Shown here piece after piece: positions 1-6,578 of a stretch of DNA of 12,239 nucleotides. The stretch covers positions 5,381 to 17,619 of the forward strand of contig DHIQ01000103.1 in the NCBI GenBank assembly GCA_002403895.1, written 5' to 3'. The stretch is from Candidatus Neomicrothrix sp. UBA4742 (lineage in GTDB: Bacteria > Actinomycetota > Acidimicrobiia > Acidimicrobiales > Acidimicrobilacustridaceae). The number at the start of each line of letters is the position of its first letter. Position 1 is the stretch's first letter. The notes under the pieces were generated by a model. The model worked only from the letters and a program-made list of their open reading frames with translations. It had not been told where the DNA came from and did not search any database. The position numbers and the translations under genes are program-made.

Positions 1-401
1 CACCCGTACTGGTCACCACCCCCGAGCGCGCGCTCCGGGCCACCGTCGGCAGCATGGGTGGTGACGCCCAACCGCAGATCGTGCTCCAGCTCCTCGCCCG
101 TCTGCTGGCCGCCGGGCAGGCTCCGGCCACCGCTGTGCATGCTCCCCGATTCGTGCTGGCCAACCACGGGGGTGGGCGCGGGTTCGACACCTGGGACGAC
201 GACGGACACGTGGGCGTCGACCTCGAGGCCGACGCGCCGGCCTCCTGGTTCTCCGGCCTGGAGGCTCGGGGCCACGACATGCGCATGGTGTCGTCGGCCA
301 ACCACGCTATGGGACATGCCCATATCATCGACGTCTTGGCCGACGGGCTCGCCGCCGCCACGGACCGTCGCGCCGGTCAAGGGACCGCACTCGGTTGGTG
401 A
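1..401 (+). CDS. Gamma-glutamyltranspeptidase, C-terminal fragment (5' end outside window)
   Basis: The open frame enters from the left edge (codons in phase with position 3) and stops with TGA at 399-401, so about 132 C-terminal residues are present. They include the small-subunit signature of the gamma-glutamyltransferase (Ntn-hydrolase) family: GSMGGDAQPQ, then a helix and HAPRF, and near the end NHAMGHAHII followed by GLAAATDRRAGQG. In characterised family members the Gly-Gly pair of this region helps form the oxyanion hole. The family transfers or hydrolyses the gamma-glutamyl group of glutathione and related amides, usually outside the cytoplasm. The nucleophilic Thr and the large subunit lie upstream of the window, so activity cannot be judged. 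An internal ATG at 54 lies within the conserved motif and is not the true start. The gene appears unrelated to the glycan locus further right. Confidence 0.85.
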   Translation, partial: PVLVTTPERALRATVGSMGGDAQPQIVLQLLARLLAAGQAPATAVHAPRFVLANHGGGRGFDTWDDDGHVGVDLEADAPASWFSGLEARGHDMRMVSSANHAMGHAHIIDVLADGLAAATDRRAGQGTALGW

Positions 402-419
402 GCCTGCGCGCGAAATGAC

Positions 420-438
420 GCTCCCGGCCCTGGGGAGC
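420..438 (+). terminator. Possible weak hairpin after the transpeptidase gene
   Basis: GCTCCC (420-425) pairs with GGGAGC (433-438) around a 7-nt loop, starting 18 nt after the stop codon at 401. No T-tract follows, so an intrinsic terminator is only a guess from position. Confidence 0.25.
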
Positions 439-472
439 ACGGGGCGCTCTGCTGGAAGGTACCCGGATGGGC

Positions 473-478
473 TACAGT
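473..478 (+). promoter_or_regulatory. Possible -10 element for the single-pass membrane protein gene
   Basis: TACAGT at 473-478 matches the TANNNT -10 pattern of actinobacterial primary sigma factors and would start transcription near 485, about 80 nt before the proposed GTG start at 564. No good -35 hexamer lies 16-18 nt upstream (450-455 reads TGCTGG). This is weak support. Confidence 0.3.
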
Positions 479-563
479 TCGTGAATTCCGAATGCAAGTC
501 GGCATCCGGCGTGCCCCCGCGGGACGGACCGCCCCGACGCCAACATACCCCTCCAGGAGCAGC

Positions 564-1223
564 GTGGACACCCAGGACGATTCACCCCAGCCGGACGATC
601 ACGCCGCGACTGAGGCCGGCAGTAAAGCCGCAAGCGACGGCGACAAGCCGATCGATATCGACGGGAAGAAGGCTCTGCTCGCCGGGGGAATTCTCCTGCT
701 GGTCGTCATCGTGGTGGTCGGCATCGTCTGGGTGGCGAAGCATTCCTCCAACTCCAATTCCCAGGATGCCTCGGCGACCACCCAGCCTAAGGGCATCTCC
801 ACGGCCTGCGGGTCCGGCACCTGGCCCAAGCTCTACCAGGGCGAGCCCAAGAACCTCGCGGCCGCAACCGACACCGGCTTCTACGTCTGGGTGGATACCA
901 AGGGTTGGCACCTCCGGGCCATCGACACCGGATCCACTACCCAGTTCAAGGGCACGATCACGACCGACATCCCGATCGCCGACGCCAAGCGGTACAAGCA
1001 GGTGCCCGCCGACAACGGCAAGATCGAAGTGAAGGGCAACACGGTGTCGTTCGAGTTCCCCGGGGGCCCCACAGCCAAGGGGATCGACTTCACCCCGTGC
1101 GCGTCCAGCTTCCGTATCGACATGGGGACACCGGACCTGCCGTGGCCGGTCCAGAGCATCTGGGTCGGACCCACCTCCAAGGCAGTCAGCAACCCAATCA
1201 AGGTCGACCGCCAGCAGCCTTGA
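564..1223 (+). CDS. Single-pass membrane protein with extracytoplasmic domain, function unknown
   Basis: I do not recognise a named family. The frame is open from an ATG at 492, but GTG at 564 is preferred because AGGAG lies at 555-559, 4 nt upstream. The intervening residues look like untranslated leader. This gives 219 residues: an acidic, low-complexity cytoplasmic N-terminus (about 1-34), one transmembrane helix (about 37-58, rich in Leu, Val and Ile), a Ser/Asn/Thr linker, then an external domain of about 140 residues. That domain has a likely beta-rich pattern (TGFYVWVDTKGWHLRAI, then FKGTITTD) and two Cys (82 and 179) that could form a disulfide once exported. The pattern of a strand-forming YVW...GWHLR block followed by an FxGTI strand recurs in uncharacterised actinobacterial membrane proteins, from memory only. 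It is followed by an IS fossil and a terminator and appears monocistronic. Confidence 0.75.
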   Translation: MDTQDDSPQPDDHAATEAGSKAASDGDKPIDIDGKKALLAGGILLLVVIVVVGIVWVAKHSSNSNSQDASATTQPKGISTACGSGTWPKLYQGEPKNLAAATDTGFYVWVDTKGWHLRAIDTGSTTQFKGTITTDIPIADAKRYKQVPADNGKIEVKGNTVSFEFPGGPTAKGIDFTPCASSFRIDMGTPDLPWPVQSIWVGPTSKAVSNPIKVDRQQP

Positions 1224-1300
1224 TCGGCCGCGGCATCTCGCCGGCGCCCCGACCCGACCGGCGACCATCACCGCGCCGACCGAGGGGAGGATCCAGCTTC

Positions 1301-1436
1301 GTGAGGCGCGCGCTCCAGCCCGAGGTTGTGGATGTCCTTTGGGACGCAGTCGAGCCGCTCCTCCCGCGGCAAGGTCGATGCTCACCCGCTGCGGTGTCAC
1401 CGGCCACGGGTCCCGGACGCCGCGTTCGCAGTCGCG
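1301..1436 (+). pseudogene. Fossil of an IS5-type transposase N-terminus, frameshifted
   Basis: From GTG at 1301, behind GGGGAGG at 1284-1290, the frame reads 23 codons with a DVLWDAVEPLLPR block (ending at 1369). This resembles the typical transposase opening of the form W..IEPLLP. If the single base at 1370 is skipped, the next frame continues as KVDAHPLRCHRPRVPD (1371-1418). That closely resembles the HPLGCHRPRxPDR motif I associate with actinobacterial IS5-type transposases. Similarity fades by about 1430-1440, and the DDE catalytic core is absent. This is therefore a short, dead remnant with a +1 frameshift. No terminal inverted repeats or target duplication are evident. The family assignment is from memory of the motif, not from a search. 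Confidence 0.55.
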
Positions 1437-1461
1437 GACTGGTTTCCCGGAAGCATGGACG

Positions 1462-1493
1462 CGAAAGGTCCCCCTCGAGAGGGGGACCTTTCG
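1462..1493. terminator. Strong bidirectional hairpin terminator
   Basis: A perfect 14-bp stem, CGAAAGGTCCCCCT (1462-1475) with AGGGGGACCTTTCG (1480-1493), closes on a CGAG loop. The arms carry AAA and TTT near the base, so either strand would give a U-containing tail within the stem, but no long T-tract follows. It lies 27 nt beyond the stop of the minus-strand LPXTG gene (1521) and 238 nt beyond the plus-strand stop at 1223. It probably insulates the two convergent units. Confidence 0.75.
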
Positions 1494-1520
1494 GAAGGCT
1501 CTGTTGCTGCGCCAGGTGCG

Positions 1521-2114
1521 TCAGGCGGCCTTGGCGTTCTTGGCCCGTTCCCGACGGGAACCCCAGACGGCAGCGCCGCCGAGAGCGATCAAGGCAACGC
1601 CCAAGCCGAGGTACTGACCGATGTCGCTACCAGTCCGGGGAAGCGTGCCGCCCGAGGCCGCGATCGTGATGGCCAAGACGACGGTCAGGGGGTTGCCGTT
1701 GGCGTCGACACCGCTCAGTTCGATCTTGCAATCGCCAAGGGGCGTGTCGGCCGGAATGATCTCGGTCACGTCCACCAGGCCGTGGTCGTTGGCGGTGGTC
1801 GTGCCCAGCACCACCGGGTCACGCCCAGGGCAAACCAGCGTAACGGTCACCTGAGAGCCGGCCTTGAAACCACCGGCCTTGATCTCGACCTGGCCGCCGG
1901 GGGCAACGGGGTTGGGAGTGACCGTCGGGAACTGGCACTGGAGATAGCCGGTCAGATCGAGGGATCCGTCAGGCTTCGTGTCGTGACCTACGGGGCACTT
2001 CACCGCGGCCTCGGCTGCGCTGCCACTGAAGACGACCAACAACGAGCACAACAGAAGCCCGGCCGCGACGGCACCGGCGATTCGCCGACTGTGTTGTCTA
2101 GGTCGAGTTGACAC
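1521..2114 (-). CDS. Small secreted LPXTG-anchored cell-wall protein
   Basis: A 197-residue protein from GTG at 2114, chosen because a perfect AGGAGG lies 7 nt upstream (2122-2127). A longer frame from 2150 has no such site. It has a basic N-terminus (RPRQHSRR), a hydrophobic core (about 12-30) and a signal-peptidase site near SAAEAA|VKC. The mature domain (about 40-152) looks Ig/IPT-like, with NPVAPGGQVEIKAGGFKAGS and VTVTLVCPG, and has four Cys (40, 60, 95, 129) that could form two disulfides. The C-terminus is a complete sorting signal: LPRTG (158-162), a hydrophobic helix (about 166-184) and the basic tail RRERAKNAKAA. By established sortase biology it should be cleaved between T and G and linked to the wall. 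No sortase gene is in the window. Ligand and function are unknown. Confidence 0.85.
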   Translation of the reverse strand: MSTRPRQHSRRIAGAVAAGLLLCSLLVVFSGSAAEAAVKCPVGHDTKPDGSLDLTGYLQCQFPTVTPNPVAPGGQVEIKAGGFKAGSQVTVTLVCPGRDPVVLGTTTANDHGLVDVTEIIPADTPLGDCKIELSGVDANGNPLTVVLAITIAASGGTLPRTGSDIGQYLGLGVALIALGGAAVWGSRRERAKNAKAA

Positions 2115-2121
2115 GCCTTCT

Positions 2122-2127
2122 CCTCCT
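2122..2127 (-). promoter_or_regulatory. Shine-Dalgarno site fixing the LPXTG gene start
   Basis: The minus strand reads AGGAGG at 2122-2127, 7 nt before GTG at 2114. This is the best ribosome-binding site in the window and sets the start 12 codons inside the longest open frame. No convincing promoter was found in the 72 nt between this gene and the stop of its upstream neighbour at 2187, so read-through from that gene is possible. Confidence 0.8.
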
Positions 2128-2186
2128 AGTTCGGATGCTACAACGAACACTACCCCAACAATCGGCTGCGTAGAGTGATCCCGTCG

Positions 2187-4142
2187 TCAAAGTGCTGAAT
2201 TTGAGCCGATCCTCCTATGACGTCGACGATGGACCTCTACCCCAGCCAACGCACTGATGGTCACGAGGTCCCCGAAGAGAACCGGCAACGCCGGCCAATA
2301 CCATAGCGGACCGGAGCCGGCCGGCAAGGAAACCAGACCCTGCTCGTCCTCGGTTGTCGCATCGAGTCCCCGCATCCACCCGTTCTCGTAAGGGGCGGTG
2401 AAGCGGCCACGGTCCGAGGCCGCCACGCGGCGGTAGGGGCTGATCACCGGCTCGGATTCGACGGGGCGGCCGTCGAGCGTGGACACGACCCCGGTCCAGT
2501 CGCGCACCCGATAGAGCTCGAGGGTGGGGCCCGACGCCATGAGCTCGAACCCCGGGTCCTCGGTCACCCCCGTGTACTCCAGCCAGTTCACGTCGCGCTG
2601 CAGGACCACCCAGTGCACGCCCATCGCCGCCATCCCCGTCGACACCGGTACCCCGAGCGTGGCGGCGTCGGCCAGCCGGCCGATGAGCTCCTCGCGTTGG
2701 TCACGCCGCTCCCGCTTGGGCTCGGTGGTGATGTTCGGGTTCGACGAGATGATCACGTCGCCCCCGAAATAGAAAGGAACCACGTTCAGGACGAGCCGGT
2801 TGTCCGCCAGGTCGAGGGTGAAGTACTGGTACCAGGGGAAGGCCACCACGGTCCCCGGGTCCGCCTCGACCAGGTGGCGGGCCTCAGCCCATTCCGGGGG
2901 AAAGGTCGCCGGCCGTAGCTGGCTGTCGAACCCCCACCAGGCTGGGCTAGCCAACACGATGGCGATGGCCAGGGGGATGGCCGCCAGCGCGCCGGCCGCC
3001 GCCCCGCGCGTCACCCGGGCCAGCCGACCGGCACCGAGGGCGGCGGCGGGGGCCGCCCACAGGAGGTAGAGGACCAAGAAGCGCTGCGATTCCCGGAACG
3101 GTGCACCGATCATGGTCGCGGTGAAGCGTGTCCCCAGGCGATCGGGTGAGGGTACCGAGACCAGAAGCGCCAGCAACAGACCGAGGGCCGCCAGCCCGAC
3201 GAGCGGCGCTCGCCACGGCCGCGGCAACTCCGCGGTGCCGTACACGGCCAGGGCCAGGAGCACGAGACCCAGGGCCGCCGCCAGCCAGCCCTGCCCCTTG
3301 CCGATCTGGAAGTAGTCGTTCCAGAACCCCTGGCCGGCCAGCAGTCGCCCCACCCCTCCGAACCCGGACGCCGAGGCGACGAAACCGGACCCGTCGACGA
3401 TCGAGCCGGCCCAGCCCACGACGACGATCGGGACCAACCACGGCAACTGCCCGACGAGGAAGGCGACGACCACCGCCACCAGCCTCCTCCCCCGCCGGGC
3501 GATCAGGCCGGCGCAAAGGACGAACCCGCACACCAGACCGCCGTACACCCCGGCGACGCCGATAGCCGCTGCCCACCAGAGATCCCGCCGCACGGAACGG
3601 TCGGGCTTCAGCAGATCCGGCAACGCCCACGGGAGCAGCGCCATCGTCCACAACACCATGAAGTGTCCGACGGCCACCCGAGTCAGCAGGAACGGGCCGA
3701 ACGCGTAGAGGCCCGCCGCGGCGAGCGAGGTCGTTCCCGGCCGGTCGACGAGACGGTACATACCGACGAAAGCCACCGTCAGCCCGATCACGAGGAAGAC
3801 CTTGACCGCGGCATCGCCGCCCAGGACGGATGACAACCACGAGAGGAACAGCCATAGAGGAACCCGCCGCGGGAGCTCGGGGCCCAGACCCCAGACGCCG
3901 TGGGGCACGGGGAGATCAGGGACCGAGACCAGATCGAGGTTGAGCAGCGACCCGCTCCCGAGCGCGGGTCCAAGCAGCAGGACGGACAATAGGGCGCCGA
4001 GAAGCCATGCCCACAGCGCCACCCCCGCCACCTCTACCAGCAATGTCCGGCTCGGCCGCGCCGGGGACGAGGCCGACTCCGGACCGGCGGACGAGGGGCC
4101 TGACTGGAGGTCCGATTTCGTCCGCCAGCTGCCGGGGTCCAT
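2187..4142 (-). CDS. Polytopic GT-C-like membrane protein, AftD/YfhO-type architecture
   Basis: 651 residues from ATG at 4142. There is no SD upstream, so it may be leaderless. A cytoplasmic Ser/Pro-rich N-terminus (1-33) leads to a first helix (about 35-60). An external loop with acidic residues follows (LLNLDLVSVPDLPVPHG, 66-82), then about ten further helices to about 400. A soluble extracytoplasmic segment (about 405-610) and a last helix (about 613-635) with a basic tail complete the protein. GT-C enzymes use polyprenyl-phosphate sugars, with acidic residues in the first external loop; D70 and D76 are candidates. Blocks GVPVSTGMAAMG (497-508), VVLQRDVNW (512-520) and DPGFEL...LELYRV (529-546) match the AftD-like protein encoded at 6575-10492 in the same order. 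The protein ends in an ENGWMRG-type segment seen in YfhO-like proteins. It is probably a transferase that builds or decorates an envelope glycan; donor and acceptor are unknown. Confidence 0.7.
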   Translation of the reverse strand: MDPGSWRTKSDLQSGPSSAGPESASSPARPSRTLLVEVAGVALWAWLLGALLSVLLLGPALGSGSLLNLDLVSVPDLPVPHGVWGLGPELPRRVPLWLFLSWLSSVLGGDAAVKVFLVIGLTVAFVGMYRLVDRPGTTSLAAAGLYAFGPFLLTRVAVGHFMVLWTMALLPWALPDLLKPDRSVRRDLWWAAAIGVAGVYGGLVCGFVLCAGLIARRGRRLVAVVVAFLVGQLPWLVPIVVVGWAGSIVDGSGFVASASGFGGVGRLLAGQGFWNDYFQIGKGQGWLAAALGLVLLALAVYGTAELPRPWRAPLVGLAALGLLLALLVSVPSPDRLGTRFTATMIGAPFRESQRFLVLYLLWAAPAAALGAGRLARVTRGAAAGALAAIPLAIAIVLASPAWWGFDSQLRPATFPPEWAEARHLVEADPGTVVAFPWYQYFTLDLADNRLVLNVVPFYFGGDVIISSNPNITTEPKRERRDQREELIGRLADAATLGVPVSTGMAAMGVHWVVLQRDVNWLEYTGVTEDPGFELMASGPTLELYRVRDWTGVVSTLDGRPVESEPVISPYRRVAASDRGRFTAPYENGWMRGLDATTEDEQGLVSLPAGSGPLWYWPALPVLFGDLVTISALAGVEVHRRRHRRIGSNSAL

Positions 4143-4208
4143 TTGAGATGGGTTAGCACACCCGCCCTACGTCACCCGGTCAGCGCCGAAGGTCCCAGGC
4201 CAGGCACG

Positions 4209-4214
4209 TATAGT
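4209..4214 (+). promoter_or_regulatory. Possible -10 element for the sulfotransferase-like gene
   Basis: TATAGT at 4209-4214 is the closest match to a TANNNT/TATAAT box in the 101-bp divergent intergenic region. It would place the transcript start about 20 nt before GTG at 4244. No -35 match lies at the expected spacing (4186-4191 reads CCGAAG). The minus-strand promoter of the 651-residue protein must share this region, but I could not place it. Confidence 0.4.
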
Positions 4215-4243
4215 CGCGCCGTCTGCCCCCACTTGGAGAGTCC

Positions 4244-5053
4244 GTGCCCAGCAGCCAGAACAAGTCCGCCACCCCGGAGGATCCCTTCACGGGCGAGGCT
4301 CCGCCCAGCGTCTCGCGGGCGGTGCGGCGGACGCTTCGGCGGCTCAAGCGCGAGGTCGGCAACCGTGAGTCGCTTCTGTGGCTCTACCTGCGGGCGACCC
4401 CGCTAGGCACCGAACGCAAGCTCACGGACCAGACACGGTTGTGCATCGAGGGCTCTCCCCGATCGGGCAACACCTTCGCCTGCCGGGCCATGGAGCAAGC
4501 CTCCCCCGAGCCGATCCTCATCAGCAGCCACGTCCACGTCCCCGCCGGCGTCATGCGGGCGGTGCACCTGAACTACCCGACCCTCGTGCTCATCCGCCAA
4601 CCGATCGACTCGATCTGCTCCGAAAAGATCGCCGCCCCCCACGCCACCCTGCGCAGCGTGCTCGACGACTGGGTGAACTACTACCGGAAGATCTGGCCCT
4701 CTCGCGACGGCTACACGGTGGCGACCTTCGAGGAGGTCATCGCCGACTTCGGAGCAGTGACCGCCCGGCTCAATGAGCGGTTCGGTACCTCGTTCGCCGA
4801 GTTCGAACCCAGCCACGAGAACATCGAGGCCGTCTTCGCCGCCATCGAACGCAAGCACCTCCAGGTGCACGGCGACACCGAGCACTCGGTGCCCCGACCC
4901 TCGACGTCACGCCGTTCGGCGAAGGACGTCCTCGCCGCCCAACTCGAGGGTCTCGGGTACCGCGAGAGGCTCGAGGAGGCGCATTCGCTCTACCGCGACT
5001 ACTCCCGCCTGGCCGGCGTCTCCCCTCCCAGACCACGCGGCTCGTCCGCCTGA
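4244..5053 (+). CDS. PAPS-dependent sulfotransferase-like protein
   Basis: 269 residues from GTG at 4244, with GGAG at 4235-4238, 5 nt upstream. The order of motifs fits the SULT-like sulfotransferase fold. There is a 5'-phosphosulfate loop CIEGSPRSGNTF (67-78). An SSHVHVP block (94-100) has H96 where the catalytic His of the THLP-type motif would sit. A strand plus 3'-phosphate site follows at VLIRQPIDSICS (115-126), where R118 and S123 are the expected PAPS contacts. DDWVNYYRKIW (141-151) matches the helix that follows in relatives. These enzymes move sulfate from PAPS to a hydroxyl or amine. It has no signal peptide or membrane helix, so a cytoplasmic, precursor-stage reaction is likely. 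It lies between two GT-C membrane protein genes, which suggests a glycan or lipid-linked sugar substrate, but the substrate is unproven. A basic N-terminus could associate with membrane. Confidence 0.7.
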   Translation: MPSSQNKSATPEDPFTGEAPPSVSRAVRRTLRRLKREVGNRESLLWLYLRATPLGTERKLTDQTRLCIEGSPRSGNTFACRAMEQASPEPILISSHVHVPAGVMRAVHLNYPTLVLIRQPIDSICSEKIAAPHATLRSVLDDWVNYYRKIWPSRDGYTVATFEEVIADFGAVTARLNERFGTSFAEFEPSHENIEAVFAAIERKHLQVHGDTEHSVPRPSTSRRSAKDVLAAQLEGLGYRERLEEAHSLYRDYSRLAGVSPPRPRGSSA

Positions 5054-5066
5054 CTCGTCCACCCCA

Positions 5067-6578
5067 TTAGTCGACCCGCGGTCGGGTCCAGTCGCGGTAA
5101 CCGAACGGGAGCGGACCGGTGACCGCGCCGCCTCGACGGCGGGCCGGCTCCGAGCGAGCCCGACCCAGGCTCTGGGCCAGCCCGGCGGCCAGCAGGGCCA
5201 CGGCCAGCGGCGCCGACCAAGACAGCGGATCGCGGTACTGCACCTCGAGGACATCCAGCAGCATTGCCATCAGCGGAACTGCCCACAGGATCCACCAGTC
5301 CCGCCACAGCTGCCGCCGCCGGGCCAGCGCCATGGCCACGCCGAGGGTCGCCCCGGCCAGGCACGCCGTCAACAGAGGGGCGTGCCGATTTGCCGAGAGC
5401 GGGTCGTTCATGAACGCGCCCAGCCCCTCGGCGGGGAGGAACCCGCCGAACTGGCCGTGCAACCAGACCCACCACGGGGCGGCGGTGGCCACCGCCACCG
5501 CGCCCATGGCCACGAGGTGACGCCTTCGGGTGCCCCGGTCCCAGGACCACACCACGACCAGGCCGACGACGACCGCCGTCTCCGGCCGGGCCAGCACCGC
5601 CAACCCCAGCAGCACGCCGGCCCACACGGCGCGGGTCCTGGTGATCTCGGCACCGTCGGCCATCATGACCGCACCGATGAGGGCCAGGCCGGCCAGGATC
5701 ACGGCGAGCGGTACGTCCCACATGGCGGGTAGCACCGCCCCGATGGTGAGGGCCAGCCCGCCGGCCCACAGTCCGCGCAGGCGCATGCCGAGGCGCCCGC
5801 AGGCTACGAGGGTGATCAGCCCGAAGATCACGGTGAGCTCGCGGGCCGCCACCGGCACGTAGGCCACGGTGAGCGGAGCCAGCGGAGGGGTCGACACGGG
5901 AAAGCCCGCGGCGGTGGCCAGGCCGACGGCATAGCTCGTCCCGTGGCGGAGGTTGGCGAGAAGGCCGTCATAAGCAGCCGACAGTGCCGGTGGGGCGAGG
6001 ACGAGCCGCAGGGCGACCGCCACGGTGAGGATCACCCCTACGGCGGCGGCGCCGATCGCCAGGACCGGTACCGACACCCCAGCGCCTGCCCGCTCGGGGC
6101 GCCGTACAACCCCGACCACCAGCGGTCGGCGCAGGGCCGGGGTGCGGGTTCGTTCCGTGTAGGCCATGAGCACGCTGGCCAGAGCGAACAGCAGTCCGGC
6201 AAGACGGCCGGCGTCTGCCGCCACGGTTCGATCGGCGGGGAAGCTCATCGTCCAGTTCGCGGGGGACGGCTCGACGACGAACACGGTTCCGATCGCGGCC
6301 AGCGCCAACAGCACCGACGCGGTCAGGGCGAGGGGACGACCCGGCTCTCGCCGCCAGGCGAAACTGGCCAGCGCGGCCAACAGCGCGACGGGGATGATCT
6401 CGAGGCCGACGATCAGATACCCCAACGCCAACAGGATCACGATGGCGACGGCGCCCGCCGCCCGCCGCCGGTCCCCCAGGAGGCGTCGGATCGCCGATCC
6501 GATGGCGGTCAACCGATTCCCGGGCGCGCCGTGTGCCGGGGAGGCGTCCGGATCGAGCACCGGCTGTGGCGAACTCAC
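5067..6578 (-). CDS. Polytopic GT-C-superfamily-like membrane protein
   Basis: 503 residues from GTG at 6578, overlapping the TGA stop of the upstream gene in a GTGA junction (6575-6578). GGAG at 6587-6590 lies 8 nt before the start. A reading from 6638 would overlap the neighbour by 64 nt and is rejected. About 12 helices are visible. The GT-C hallmarks start unusually late: a helix at about 170-195, then AYDGLL with D204 in an external loop, and PVSTPPLAPL (227-236). A helix ending in GVLLGLAVLARPETA (321-335) follows, a pattern common in PMT/ArnT-like transferases, then APWWVWL...FGGFLP. Two to four extra helices precede this core (about 45-140). It probably moves a sugar from polyprenyl phosphate to a glycan outside the membrane. 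No precise family is recognised. Tight coupling to the AftD-like gene suggests the two act together. It ends 13 nt from the convergent sulfotransferase stop. Confidence 0.65.
   Translation of the reverse strand: MSSPQPVLDPDASPAHGAPGNRLTAIGSAIRRLLGDRRRAAGAVAIVILLALGYLIVGLEIIPVALLAALASFAWRREPGRPLALTASVLLALAAIGTVFVVEPSPANWTMSFPADRTVAADAGRLAGLLFALASVLMAYTERTRTPALRRPLVVGVVRRPERAGAGVSVPVLAIGAAAVGVILTVAVALRLVLAPPALSAAYDGLLANLRHGTSYAVGLATAAGFPVSTPPLAPLTVAYVPVAARELTVIFGLITLVACGRLGMRLRGLWAGGLALTIGAVLPAMWDVPLAVILAGLALIGAVMMADGAEITRTRAVWAGVLLGLAVLARPETAVVVGLVVVWSWDRGTRRRHLVAMGAVAVATAAPWWVWLHGQFGGFLPAEGLGAFMNDPLSANRHAPLLTACLAGATLGVAMALARRRQLWRDWWILWAVPLMAMLLDVLEVQYRDPLSWSAPLAVALLAAGLAQSLGRARSEPARRRGGAVTGPLPFGYRDWTRPRVD
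5073..5088. terminator. Possible hairpin at the convergent gene ends
   Basis: GACCCG (5073-5078) pairs with CGGGTC (5083-5088) around a CGGT loop, 20 nt after the plus-strand stop at 5053. It falls inside the final codons of the minus-strand gene and has no T-tract, so its role as terminator of the sulfotransferase transcript is tentative. Confidence 0.3.

Noticed and set aside
582..1400. A 272-codon minus-strand open frame opposite the single-pass membrane protein and IS fossil
   Set aside because: Composition is Gly/Arg/Val-rich with no motif. The plus-strand frame has an SD, a transmembrane helix and domain-like blocks, and the minus frame crosses unrelated features.
2030..2060. LLLC in the signal peptide of the LPXTG protein as a lipobox
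   Set aside because: The Cys lies in the middle of the hydrophobic core and lacks a small residue at -1. A signal-peptidase I site follows, and the protein has a full sortase signal.
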